DNA of 64,000 nt from Mimachlamys varia (taxonomy: Eukaryota; Mollusca; Bivalvia; Pectinida; Pectinidae): the NCBI GenBank assembly GCA_947623455.1, contig OX392532.1, positions 31,656,792 through 31,720,791 of the forward strand, in the 5' to 3' direction. Numbering within the stretch: position 1 is the stretch's first letter; the number at the start of each line of letters is the position of its first letter. The notes below the pieces were generated by a model. It had not been told where the DNA came from. It searched no databases and was given only the letters and a program-made list of their open reading frames with translations. Below are positions 1 to 10,855 of this stretch, piece by piece. Made by a program: the position numbers and the translations under genes.

Positions 1-406
1 TATCTACATGACTTATTGACAATGTGCAGTGCGCTGATGTTAGATCATCATGAACTTGACCCAAATTTCAACAACAACAACAAAAATCAAGAACTTGGTG
101 TTTGCCAAGGTGACCCAAATGGCCTGTAACTCAATCTTTGTATGCAAATAAATGACGGCATTGCAAACTATCCATGCAGGCATCGGTTGCGATTATGGGT
201 CAGTTATGAGGACTTAATCATAAATTACAATAAGATCTTCTTCATATACTGTAAACGTACTTATTTTGGTACTCAAATTTTAGCACATACCCGAAATTAC
301 CTTGGGTAAACAGATAAGCAATGACAAATTGGCACACTCAAAATACTTCATGTAGAAAGCAATATACTGACACTGTAATTCAAGCAATCACACACGACAC
401 ATCATG
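1..406. other. Intergenic, no gene seen
   Basis: AT-rich sequence without a convincing coding exon, RNA gene or tandem repeat on either strand. Confidence 0.5.
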
Positions 407-631
407 CATGTAAGTTTGGTTGATGTGTTACCTCACAACAGACTCAACCATTCTTCTTAACCGAACTCATTAAGTCCACAAACATGGTCATTCAAGCAGA
501 AAATTTAAGTCAAATCCAGCATCCGAAGGTCAGCATGTGTGCTGTGTATCCTTAGACACATCAAGGATGTAAGTTTGGTTGATGTAGGACTTATAGTTAC
601 TTCACAACGGACTCAACCATTCTTCTTAACC
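407..631. repeat. Imperfect direct repeat pair
   Basis: Two related copies (about 407-462 and 567-631) share a block beginning ATGTAAGTTTGGTTGATGT and ending in a CTCAACCATTCTTCTTAACC-type stretch. They are separated by about 100 bp of unrelated sequence. No coding potential is visible. Confidence 0.7.
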
Positions 632-705
632 AATTTCACCCTGACGCTCACGCCGGGGGTATTGCAAATTTAGCTCTCTCTGTTCTTCGAACAGGTGAGC
701 TAATA
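632..705. repeat. Fragment of hairpin-ended dispersed repeat
   Basis: A GC-richer block (CTGACGCTCACGCCGGGGG) is followed by an imperfect hairpin at 671-702, with TAGCTC...CTGTTC opposite GAACAGGTGAGCTA. The hairpin resembles the terminal hairpin of the larger repeat at 16546-16577, so this is probably a relic of a related element. Confidence 0.45.
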
Positions 706-1146
706 AAGCTCAAACCCTTTCAGCGCACATATCGCTAAAATAATATTACTGCTAAAATAATATTACTGCTAAAATATGTACATTAACAGTATATGCATTT
801 TTGGTCATCTAACCCTAACGGTCAGTATGACTTATAGATAACATGCTTCGTCCTTTGTCGTGTGTCATGCGTAATTTTTCTTTCAGAAGATGACCAAAAG
901 GCCAAGTGTGTCGATATATAGAAGATCTTACAGGAGTATCGATGTAATATGTTCTTTATTAAATGAGTTAAATAATTTAATATGACATTAAATTTAACGA
1001 GTTTAATAAATTACATATTGCATTGACACGAGTGTAAGATTCTATTTATCACATAACTTATATTAATGAGAAAATAAACCAAAACTCTCAAATTCATTCT
1101 TTATAGAAAAACAAACTTCTTTTACAGTACGATTTTCACTATCGAG
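706..1146. other. Intergenic, no gene seen
   Basis: AT-rich sequence with a short direct duplication of a CTAAAATAATATTA block near 735-770. Nothing else can be supported. Confidence 0.5.
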
Positions 1147-1572
1147 ACAATCATCATCGTCGGAAACCCACGGTACACTTCCCTGGCGTTTGCATCCCGT
1201 GGGCCAGAATCGGTATAAACCTTCGTTTCCCCGAATAGAAGTTTCTTCAGAGATTTCAACCAATCAAAAATCCAGTATATTTCTGTAGGCATGACGCCGA
1301 TGTCAATCAGTGTATAGCAGGACCTTATATTTTAATCACAATCGACACAATTATAACACAATCGACAGGTTTTGTTGACAGGCGGTGCTACAAATAAAAT
1401 GGGATACCCCGGCTTGATATCCCGGCTGTATGTACAAATGTAGTCACGGATGAAACCATCAATATGATTGGCTACTATTTTAGTACGAAAACGAGAGTTT
1501 CTTTCCATTTTTAGCCAACAGGATGCAAACATCAGAGAAGTGTACCGTGGGTTTCAGACGATGGACAATCAT
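1147..1572. mobile_element. hAT-like MITE with 8-bp target duplication
   Basis: Terminal inverted repeats of about 40 bp face each other: CATCGTCGGAAACCCACGG at 1155 and its near-complement ending in GGGTTTCAGACGATGG at 1564. About 36 of 40 positions match. The element is flanked by identical 8-bp direct repeats ACAATCAT (1147-1154 and 1565-1572). An 8-bp duplication is typical of hAT-superfamily insertions. At ~410 bp, with no transposase frame, it is a non-autonomous MITE. Confidence 0.75.
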
Positions 1573-1689
1573 ATGATGTCATAAAACGTCATTTGCTTAT
1601 GACATCACAATGACATCAAAAGTGTTATTATACAGGTGTAATACCATAATTATGACATGACTGAACGAGTCAGTTATGTGATAAAATAC
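1573..1689. other. Intergenic, no gene seen
   Basis: Short AT-rich stretch with several ATGACATCA-like words. No feature can be supported. Confidence 0.4.
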
Positions 1690-2426
1690 ATTTAGCATGT
1701 GGAGATGAAGACTACCAAGTTTGCAAAAATGAACGACTTTGACCTACTTTCAAAGTCGCAGGGGTCAAATGTCTTAAACTCATTGAGCAAATTCTTCTCA
1801 ATAACCAAAAGGTCCAGGGTACTGATATTTGACTTGTAGCATGCTGGGATGAAGGGCTACCAATGCAAGTTTGTTCTAATGAATGACCTTGACTCATTTT
1901 CAATGTCACATGGATAAAATGTGTTAAAAATCAACTTCTCAGCAACTAAAAGAACCAAGGATACTGATAATTGACTGGTAGCATGCTGGCAGCTTGTTTT
2001 TGCCTTATGTCCCTCGCGGGCTAAAGAGGATAAGTATAAGTAAGTATGCTGGGATGAAGGGCTATCAAGTTTGTTCAAATTAATGACCTTGATCAACTTT
2101 TAAGATCATTAGGATCAAGCAACTTCTCAATAACCTAAAGGCCTGGGGTACTGATATATGGTGTGGAGCTTGCTTGAATAAAAGTCTACTAAGTTTTTTC
2201 AATTGAATGACCTTGACCTAAATTCAAATCCACAGGGGTCAAATTTGTCAAAAACCCTCAAGCAACAAATTCTACCCTATAACCGAAAGGCCTGGGTTGC
2301 TGCTATTCAAATGAATGGCCTTAAACCACTTTTAAGATCAAAATGTCAAAATCTTTAAAACTTGTTTGCAATAACCAACAAAACATTACATAGATCTTTA
2401 TAGTTAAGGCCCTTTGGCCTGTTGTA
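1690..2426 (-). repeat. Dispersed repeat with diverged ~150-bp internal units
   Basis: About four to five diverged units each carry AGCATGCTGGGATGAAGG, an AATGACCTTGAC word, a GGGGTCAAAT word and an ATAACC(A/G)AAAGGCC word. The right end is a small hairpin AAGGCC-CTTT-GGCCT followed by GTTGT. The same units occur in the opposite orientation at 15930-16540 and 18553-18905, so this is one dispersed family. It is noncoding and interrupted by stops in all frames. Confidence 0.75.
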
Positions 2427-3522
2427 TGTTGTTAAAGAGGAGGCAGAACTTTCTTCTAAATTATAAGTTCAAGGATATTACGATAAAACTGAATGTGCAG
2501 TGTTTTCATGAATATCGTGTTTTTGAGCTGCAATTCTTGACCGTTGAAAGGGAGACATGTTTTTGTTCACAAAAATGATGTGTTTATTTTATCAAATATC
2601 AAAACTTTAATTTTATTCTGTTAATACTTTAACACTGTCAACTGGAAATTTTATTCAATATCCAACTGTAAAATACCTACAACATGAACAATTTATTCAG
2701 CAACAAAAGTCAAGATACATGTATATTTTAATATACTTTTAAACATTGGATGCAAAATAGAAAAATTGCAATTGAAACTTTAACCCAAACCACCATGAAA
2801 GGTGTGGAGCTGTAACAGTATTGATTTATAACAGCATGGTCTTCTGTACATAAAGTTTCACATATCATAAAAGGTCTATTCTATAAGTAATCATATGGGG
2901 GAGGTGGGAGGCACCCGTATCAGCCAGATCGATCTGCCAAATATTCTCTATATTAAATCTTTTTTAATATTTGATGGGTGGTTGAGTCTCTGAAAAAGTG
3001 CCTGTCTCCCTTCCCTTACCGTTAATTCAGGAACAGCCCTCAGTAAATGTGAGCTCAAAGAGGGTATAAGGAGTTCTTAAATGAAAGGCATTGGTGGTTT
3101 GATGTTTTAGCGTACAGTGTTTTGTTGGTTTTCTCTCTATTATCAAAGGCCAGTTCTTCAAAGCGCTGTTAGCTTCGTGAGTATTTCATCAAGTGCATGT
3201 TCAAATTCTTAATTGAAGTCTGAATGAAGAATCAGATTTGAAAATGAGGAATTCAAAAGTCAATCCTATTATCAAAAATATTAATGTGATAATTTTTTCA
3301 AGGAATTCTCAATATTTGAAAACTTGCTATAACCAACAATTTTTTTTAACCAACCAGGCATTGTGATAACTAAGTGGAAGCCTTGTGACTAAATAGCCAT
3401 ATTTAATCATATATTGCTTGTCTCTCCTGATTTCTCCTCTTCATTTCCAGATAAAAATACCCATATATTGATTTTTAATTATTGATACCTATCTACAAGG
3501 TGATGTCTGTTACACAGGGGTC
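2427..3522. other. Probable 3' UTR and downstream flank of the PRDM gene
   Basis: No coding exon is visible. The minus-strand gene ends at 3523, so its 3' UTR must run into this stretch. AATAAA-type signals on the minus strand exist near 2583 and 2650, but which one is used cannot be decided from sequence. Confidence 0.35.
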
Positions 3523-6500
3523 TCAATAATATTCAGTGTAGTCATCTTGATCACTTTCACTTTCCATGTCATAGATGATCTCAGTCTGTGTACCGGACAT
3601 AACACCCTCTGTACCGATCCTCAGCTTCTTTTCATCCCCTCCCTGTTGTTTCGGATTAACTATGCTAAGTAAATGCACTTTAATCTGTTCTGGAGTAAGA
3701 AAATGAGTTTTGGCAAAGTGCATCTGCAGAGCCAGTTTGGACCCATACCTCATCAGACACCCTGCCACAGTGCAGGGATATTCCTTCGTTTTGATATGGG
3801 TAAGCATGTGTGATCGCAGGTTACTGTTATCGCGACAAGACTTTCCGCAGCGATCACAAGTAAACTTATAACCTTCCTGCGTGTGCGACTTCCTATGGCG
3901 GTTTAAAGCATTTCGGGACCCAACCACCTTTTTGCAGACCTCGCATCTGAACTCTTTTCCCGAATGTTTATTTCTTGTGTGGTTTCGCAGTTTGAACCTG
4001 TTGCAGAAACATTTCCCACAATGCTCACAAGGAAAGTTGCCCTCGACGATGTGGAAGAACTTCCGATGTTGTTGAAGGCCGCGTGGGATTGGGAACTGTT
4101 TTCCGCAGTCCTTACAAACAAACGCTCCGTTGCCTTGGTGTACCTCGTTACAATGCTTGGTCAGTTCTCCGGTACTCTCCAAAACCAGCCCACACTCCTA
4201 CAAGTATGTAGTATGTATTCAATTTCACATGTAAACTTTCATATTTACTCATTCATCCCTAAAGACAAATTTAAACTCTTTCCGTTCAAAGGTTGGACTA
4301 GTTCATAATGAAGTTTAAGGGGAGAAAGAGACAATTTAAAGCTTTTACATACTTGTACTCAAGTTTAACATTGATCAACGTAAGAATTTTGTTCCCTTTC
4401 GTTCTCAGAATTAAGGAAACAGCATTATCTGATAATATTGAAGGCTCAACATGCAACATCTTAAGAGTGATGTATATATAATCCATTTATAAACCTCGAA
4501 AGAATCACAGAGCAGAGTAAAAGAAATGAGACCAGTTATATACTATCTAGTCATTGAGGGCGTAAAGCTTCGTGATTTTCTGTCCGAAATTATTCCTAAA
4601 GGTTTAAATTGTGGATCATCAAAAATTGGGAAACTTAGATGAACTGGCAACCAACCATCTGATAATTTTCATGAGGAATTTGATTTTGCAAATTTGGACA
4701 CACTTTTCTGAATTAAGAAAAAATAAAACTCCTGTAAATATACAGTCATAGACTAAGTGAATATTTTCACACATGGAATTTTTTGCTCAGTCAGCCTCCA
4801 AACTGTTGGTGCTTTGGACATTTCCATGCTGTGAGTCATGCTGTTTGATGATGTGTATCTATAATACTATTAGACAATATAGTGCTGAATATATTCGGGG
4901 AAGTATATATTAGCGGAGATTTGATGCAAGTGAATGAAAATTTCCAGCCGCGAATAATTCCAGTTTTACAGTAAGCAACTATTAAGTAGTTTGGTATCCC
5001 TCCTCTTTAATGGTCAGCAGGGATTATCCTTGTGATTTGAATTTTTATATTTTTTATTTATTTTCTAAATGATAAAAAACAGAAAGGGTAATTGAAATTG
5101 CTTTTGTCATGAAATATTATATAGTTACAAAAAAATGTACTGTATGTAACATGAATTTTGAGTATGAGTTTACACATAGCTCCTAATGTAAATTTTTGTT
5201 TATGTCTGAACCAATCCAGTTGGGGTTTCCTGACCCACAAAAATAGTGATTTTCACTTCCAAAGATGCTCAAAATTGATGAAGTTTTACTCTACATGTAT
5301 ATCAATTGTGATTTGAATCCCAGGTCTCTAAAATTCATAAAATTTGAGAGATCCAGGGAAAACCCTGATCCATACAAGTCATCACCAACTACATATTCTG
5401 ACAGTTCTGATGCCAACATTATATTTAAAGCTTTATCAAAGCCTTACATACTTTGGTGTAGAGTTTGTTGATCAATATGATTTTTTTTTTATTACACAAG
5501 TTGACAATATCATATTGCAACATTAGCCATGGTTTCTACTACTGACCTTGCAGATGGCCTTGAGTTTTTTCAGAGAATATGGGTGGAACACCTGAACGTG
5601 TTTCACATAGCTGACGAGGTTTGTGTAGACCATGTCGCATCTCTTACACAACTTCTCCGTACGGTTACACAGGTCAGCGAACCAAACCTCGTTATGAAGA
5701 TCTTCAATGAAGCGGAAATACAAGATAAGCTCTTCACCTGAAATTAAAAAAAAAATATTGATATCCTGACCTGATATCCTGACCTGATACATATTCAATG
5801 ATAATACTGGCTTTGATAAAATTGGCTTCAAAATCTTCAAAATAAATTACAAAATGGGGTCCCTTGTATATGATGTTTGGTTTTGATTTTTTTTCTATAT
5901 CAAAATATTTGGTGAGTGCAACCACTAAACTATTATTATTTCCAGTAAATTAACAATAATTTTTTGTAATAAATCATTTCCACAGTTATTAACCTTGTGT
6001 ATAATTCTTTTAGAAACTCTTCAAGAAAATTCAAGTTTTCTTTTTCAATCTTTCAATATCACTGTTTTCATATTGTTTTACTAATTGATCTTGATACAAA
6101 CAAATTTTGTATAACAATTGACACATATTTCTACAAACAAGGAGTTGCACAGTCACTTGTATATAATCAGCTGCAGCACTTGTGTCAACTTACCTTCCTG
6201 AATGTCTTCCCTGGCAACAAACAGAATCTCCTCATTTTTACAATAGCCAATCAGGTTACACTCCTGTGCATTCAGAGTGGGCCTCAGATATCTACAATCA
6301 ACAACAGTATACAATATACATGGGCATTAGACAAAGTTATCTCCCCTAATGCACCACATTCAGTGTGGGCGTCAGATCTCAATAAAATCATTGATTAATG
6401 CTTGACACAGTTATCTCCCCTGATGTAATACAGTCAATGTTGGCCTCAGATATCTACATAATGTACAATCAACAACAATACATAATACAAGTTAACATTA

Positions 6501-9500
6501 TAGATGAGCACTCAAAACAATTTTCTCCCCTGAAAAAAATACTGCACATTCAAAATTAGGCTTAGAAAATCTGCAATAGACAGGCAAAATGTCAGCATTC
6601 ACACTTTTCACACTAGCACAAGACACACTTATCTCCCCTGATTAAATTCCCATACATTAAGAGTGGGCCTCGGACACAGAACTAAGAACCTTACCTGCAC
6701 CAGTTACTTGTCATCTCATTGTCAGTATGGATGAAGTTGTACTTTGTTATTTTCTTGTCCACTGCACTGATTGTTTCCTCCGTCTCAATAAGCCACAGGT
6801 GTGAAAAGTTCATTTTATGTGAAATCTGTTCAAACGTCATCCGTTCACCAACCAGGGGTCCGAAGTGGGTGCCCTTCTTGATGACGTCCGAGGCAAACAC
6901 ACTAAGGCCATGTCCATCTCTGCTGCTGAGTAAAAGTTCATTGGGGAGTGACTTTAGAGAAAGCATGGAGGAATTCAAACAGCCGTTATTGTCATTTATA
7001 TTCATCGTAATGCGCCTTCGCATCAATGGACATTCTGCATTGTGAAGAGCAAGGCACATCCGACATTTCTTCTCCTCTAATTCTTCTTCCAGTTCCTCCT
7101 CACCTTTTTTCTTCTGCGTTCGTAAAGTGGCATCTTCTCCCACTCCTGCTTCCTTCTTTATCTGTATATTTGGATCAAAACTGACAGTGTCGTTGCTTTT
7201 CAAATTAGATTTATCTTGTTTTTTTGACTTTGTAGTTTTTTTTGGTGGTGGGGCCACATCTTTTGGACAAAAATAATGTTTTGATTTTGGAAATTTGTAT
7301 TTTGGCTTCTTTTTCCATTTTCCCTTTCTTTTACCTGATTTTACTCTTTCTAAACTTTCATAACTTGGCCTCGCTTTCTTTTTGTCTGGTTCCTGTTCTC
7401 CATCACTGACATCTGATGCTTCATCGCCAGAATTCACATCTTTTGAACTTTCATCTAAACTAACAGCCTTTTCAATTTCATCTGCAGTAAGCGGTGTAAA
7501 AATGATCTTCTTAGAAACTGGATCGACTGGAAACACAATGCCATCTTTCCTTACAATATTTCTGCTTGCTTTAAGCACAGACACCATCCGCTGCCCTATG
7601 TTTTCAGATTTAATCAGCGACTTTAACTGTTGAGAAGATGGTCTTGGATTGTTTTCCGAGTCCTGCACAGTTGCTGTTGTTGATATCTTTTGTGATGTTG
7701 CTTCCACTTGCGAGGATGCTGAAACTTTTGGTTTGGTTGCTGTTATCACTGGTTTTGATGTTGCTGTCACCACTTTTGATGTCACCTGTTGTGGTGTTGT
7801 TGCCACCTGTGGCAATGTTGTTGCCACCTGTTGTGATGCTGCTGCCACCTGCTGTGTTCCTGCTGCCACCTGCTGTGATGCTACTGCCACCTGTTTTGAT
7901 AATGCGGCATGTTGTTGTGCTTTTGATGTCACCTGCTTTGGAGGCACAACTGTTGCTGTTTCCTGATTCAACTCGGGTGATGCAGCCTGTTGTGAAGAGG
8001 ATCCTTCAGTTTGTGCGATCCCCGGTACGGTTGCCTCAGGGTCTGGAGTAAGTTTAGGTTTTACGGGGGGTCTGGAAATTTTTATACTGTTATAGACTGA
8101 TTTCCCAACATCCTGGGGGTCATCTTTTAGGGACGGGAGTGTTCTAGTGACATAGATGTATTCTGTGTTTTCATTCTTTGGTTGTGAATTCTTTTTAATG
8201 TGTTTAACTTGCTGCGAGTCAATCACCACTTTTGCTGGTAGTGTTATTTCATTCTTACTGACAACATTAGCCTCAGGCTTCATCGGCTGTGACAGAGTTT
8301 GTGGAGCAATCTGTGGCGGTTTTAATATCAAAGGTTGTGCCCTCATTGGTTTTTCAACAGTTTTAACGGCTAGCTTTGGATATATACTTTTCGGCTGTAT
8401 ATTTTGAAAACGACGGACATTTTCTGGTTGGTGGTCTTGTTCACTCATCTGTACAACGTAGTTCTCCAAGCCTGAAACGAGACAAAGAAGAATGTAATTC
8501 TCCAAGCCTGAAACGAGACAAAGAAAAACGTAATTCTCCAAACCTGCAAGGTGACAAAGAAAAACATAATTCTCCAAGCCTGCAAGGAGACAAAGAAAAT
8601 GCTGTTTAGTTCTTCTTACTTCTTAATCATCTGTGTTTAGAATCAAACTTAGTAGTAAAACAAATACTGTAGCCTTTCATAAACATTTTTAAACTGAGAA
8701 ACCATAGCAATGCCCTTATAACTAATGGGATCGGTTGGGAAATCATAATTTATTATCGGTTCAGGTGAAATTCCTAGTTATTGATTACATGATCAGTTGG
8801 CCATCATGTCACAATTGAAATCTTTTTTATTTGGGATAATGGGTTGCTTTATTTTTGCACATTCATAATCATCAACCATGTTAATTCTTCACAAATTTCA
8901 GCTTTTTATCCCATATTAACAAACATATCCCATTTGAACACTGGTGTTCAACCACCTTAAAAGGAAACAATTAATATATTTTACTCAAAATAATATTTCA
9001 TTTTTGGTTCCCACACTTTATACAGTATGTATACACAGAAATCACCCGGTATAAAAATTAAGATACCTGGAATTCTAATATGCTGCGGCTCTGGTATTAA
9101 ACCTAACCTTAGATACCTGGAATTATAATACCCTGGGGCTCCTGTATAAAACCTTAAGATACCTGGAATTATAATACTCTGGGGCTCCTGTATAAAACCT
9201 TAGATACCTGGTATTATAATACACTGGGACTCCTGTATAAAACCTTAAGATACCTGGAATTATAATACTCTGGGGCTCCTATTTAAAACCTTAAGATACC
9301 TGAAATTATAATACACTGGGGCTCCTATATAAAACCTTAGATACCTGGAATTATAATACGCTGGGGTTCGTGTCTGATCTCTTGGTCCTGTGGTGCCATC
9401 TGGATGATGATCTTTTGCATCTGTTCTCCGCCTTCTTCAATGTACTTGACCGCCTCTATAGCTTCGGAAGCCGTGGCAACCTCCGTCTCGGTCTCCACCT

Positions 9501-10803
9501 CCATGCCTTCGTCGAGAAACACAATAGTGTCCTGGCCTTCTAGTTCCTGTATGGCTGGGCTGCCATCGGCGTGGTACACCTATAAAGTATATCAACATTG
9601 ATCATACCAGCGCTCATATAAACACAATAGTGTCCTGGACCTCTAGTTCCTGTATGGCTGGGCTGCTATTGGCATGATACACCTATAAAGTATATTAACA
9701 ATTTAACATTGATCATACCAGCGCTCATATAAACACATGGTGTCCTGGCCCTCTAGTCCTGTATGGCTGGGCTGCCATCGGCGTGAAACTGATACACCTA
9801 TAAAGTATATTATTGATTAAACCAACTGCCATCGGCGTGATACACCTATAAAGTATATTAACATTGATCATACCAACGCTTATATAAACACAATGGTGTC
9901 CTGGCCCTCTAGTCTCTGTAGGGCTGGGCTGCCATCGGCGTGAGTACCTACATGGATAAAGAGCATATCACCTGTCCAAATTAGCATGGTTAAGTTTATG
10001 GTTTACCGAGATTATCTGTATTAACAATGTCAGTAAAGAATGTGCCTAATGTAACACGTACTGGAGGCGAGATGTTGGTAAATTTTTCTCCCATCTTTAA
10101 CAGATTTGTCTCCCCTTTTACCCATTCTAGATTTTTCTGCCAACCTTATAGTACCCCAAGTATGTGCTATGATGAGACTTACAACAGGGGAATGCCAACA
10201 TTTTATGCAGTGTAACCATGAAACAAATTGATTAACTAAATGTTATTATCTTCAATGTATATTCATAAGGTTCACAGCATGTTTTCATTTTTTACTTTTT
10301 TTTCCAAGTATGGGAGGAAAAACAATCAAACATGGGTTTGTTCCACTGACAGGAATATCTCAACCTGAGGGTAAGAGTTTGACTGGCCAGTAATCAGCAA
10401 GCCTCATGCTGACCAGCCAAACTCTAACATTCTGGTTCTACGGAACAGCCCCATGTAAGATATTATTATTCTCCATATGAGTGTATAAATTTAGGTTTGA
10501 AATACTGACTTGGTTGATAATTGCATTAGCAAACAGATAGTATAGCTCAATAGACTGAGTGTCTGTATCGAGTTTTGATGGTCTCGATTTGAATCCCAGT
10601 CCAGCCTTTTCTCCTGTTACACTATCATGATTTACCTGTAACTGTCCGTCCCCATCACTGGTGGTGTAGATAACTTGTCGGTTGTCAATGATGCCGGGCA
10701 TGGCTACCACTGGCTGTACACCACTAGGGTCTAATCCCTCCACCAGCTCACCAGTCTGTGCTGCATAGTGGTACTGGATACCAGTACTTTGACTTTGGTC
10801 CAT
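3523..10803 (-). CDS. PRDM-family protein: zinc knuckle, PR/SET domain, seven C2H2 zinc fingers
   Basis: Six coding exons on the minus strand: 10803-10636, 9579-9345, 8471-6695, 6291-6194, 5737-5547 and 4197-3523. All junctions are AG/GT and phase-compatible; the sum is 3144 nt, 1047 aa plus stop. Residues 1-135 are acidic/Q-rich. Residues ~200-400 are Q/V/A/T-rich with repeated QQVA. A lysine-rich, probably nuclear-targeting region follows. A zinc knuckle (C604, C607, H611, C615) precedes the PR/SET domain (~642-780), which ends in GEELILYF. C2H2 fingers lie at 790-811, 822-843 (split by the last intron), 851-872, 880-901, 908-928, 937-957 and 965-988, followed by an acidic tail. PRDM proteins are nuclear DNA-binding regulators, some with histone methyltransferase activity; activity here is unknown, since the domain has the PR-type NWCR in place of the SET NHxC. 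The architecture recalls the knuckle-bearing PRDM4/10/15 group; the subfamily is unresolved. Start chosen: first ATG after the acceptor at 10821-10822. Confidence 0.85.
4198..5546 (-). other. PRDM intron between coding exons 5 and 6
   Basis: The donor GTCAGT follows AAG at 5546 and the acceptor TTGTAG ends at 4198. The junction falls inside zinc finger 2, between its two cysteines, and joining it restores a C-x2-C...H-x4-H finger, which strongly supports the splice. The intron holds AT-rich sequence. A stretch near 4880-4960 with CCGCGAATAATTCC resembles sequence near 27290-27360 and may be a dispersed-repeat fragment. Confidence 0.8.
5738..6193 (-). other. PRDM intron between coding exons 4 and 5
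   Basis: Donor GTAAGT at 6193 and acceptor AATTTCAG ending at 5738. Phase 1: the split glycine starts the GEEL motif of the PR/SET domain. A 13-bp ATATCCTGACCTG word occurs twice next to the acceptor (around 5758-5785). No other feature is seen. Confidence 0.8.
6310..6680 (-). repeat. Four diverged tandem copies of the coding exon 4 acceptor region
   Basis: The intron between coding exons 3 and 4 (6694-6292) is made of units that each contain a TTATCTCCCCT word and a copy of the first ~30 nt of the downstream exon plus its acceptor. Copies lie near 6345-6410, 6415-6520, 6525-6625 and 6630-6680. Read on the minus strand, three keep an AG at the junction position (near 6390, 6460 and 6570); the copy nearest the upstream exon has lost it. 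The real acceptor is at 6293-6292. Confidence 0.7.
8471..8605 (-). repeat. 36-bp tandem repeat carrying four splice acceptors
   Basis: Four units of exactly 36 bp, each ending in a pyrimidine-rich TTTGTC tract and CAG followed by (G/T)TTGGAGAA. The acceptor-adjacent exon positions are 8471, 8507, 8543 and 8579. All four are in the same phase and the frame stays open through the array. Use of a more distal AG would therefore add 12, 24 or 36 residues of a GLENYVFLC-type repeat just before residue 136. I placed the exon boundary at 8471 as the simplest choice; the sequence does not show which AG is used. Confidence 0.75.
8606..9059 (-). other. PRDM intron, unique part
   Basis: AT-rich sequence between the 36-bp acceptor array and the 46-bp donor array, inside the intron joining coding exons 2 and 3. 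No other feature is seen. Confidence 0.6.
9060..9372 (-). repeat. 46-bp tandem repeat carrying seven splice donors
   Basis: Seven units with a 45-50 bp period each contain the end of coding exon 2 and the start of its intron. On the minus strand this reads CCCCAG, ATAATTCCAG, then GTATCT. The GATACC word on the plus strand recurs at 9062, 9112, 9158, 9203, 9249, 9295 and 9340. The last is the exon's own donor (exon end 9345), and the six others lie downstream in the intron. Most copies keep CAG/GTATC intact. Confidence 0.8.
9603..9966 (-). repeat. Tandem partial copies of coding exon 2 acceptor and 5' end
   Basis: Four imperfect copies of the acceptor and first part of coding exon 2 (9579-9345) lie upstream of it: about 9621-9735, 9736-9825, 9826-9890 and 9891-9966. 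Shared words on the plus strand are GTGTCCTGG, CTGTATGGCTGGGCTGC, CATCGGCGTG and ACACCTATAAAGTATAT. Each copy keeps an AG at the equivalent position (three read TATAG/GTGTATCA). The first copy has an in-frame stop soon after the copied exon segment, so these look like pseudo-exons. Confidence 0.75.
9967..10536 (-). other. PRDM intron, unique part
   Basis: Intronic sequence between coding exons 1 and 2 beyond the pseudo-exon array. No coding exon is seen; a plus-strand frame at 10027-10215 has no family resemblance. Confidence 0.5.
10537..10606 (+). repeat. tRNA-derived SINE-like fragment
   Basis: A TATAGCTCAATAGACTGAG stretch resembles a pol III A box, and GATTTGAATCCC, about 45 nt further on, resembles a B box. 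No cloverleaf with a proper acceptor stem forms, so this is better read as a decayed tRNA-derived SINE head than a tRNA gene. It lies in a PRDM intron close to the donor at 10635. Confidence 0.35.
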
Positions 10804-10855
10804 TTTTACTTCCAGTCTTCCTACAAGTAATAATTAAAAGTAAGTATAAAATAAT

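Noticed and set aside
7638..8051. Plus-strand open frame of 137 codons opposite the PRDM Q/V/A-rich region
   Set aside because: A shadow of the repetitive minus-strand coding sequence.
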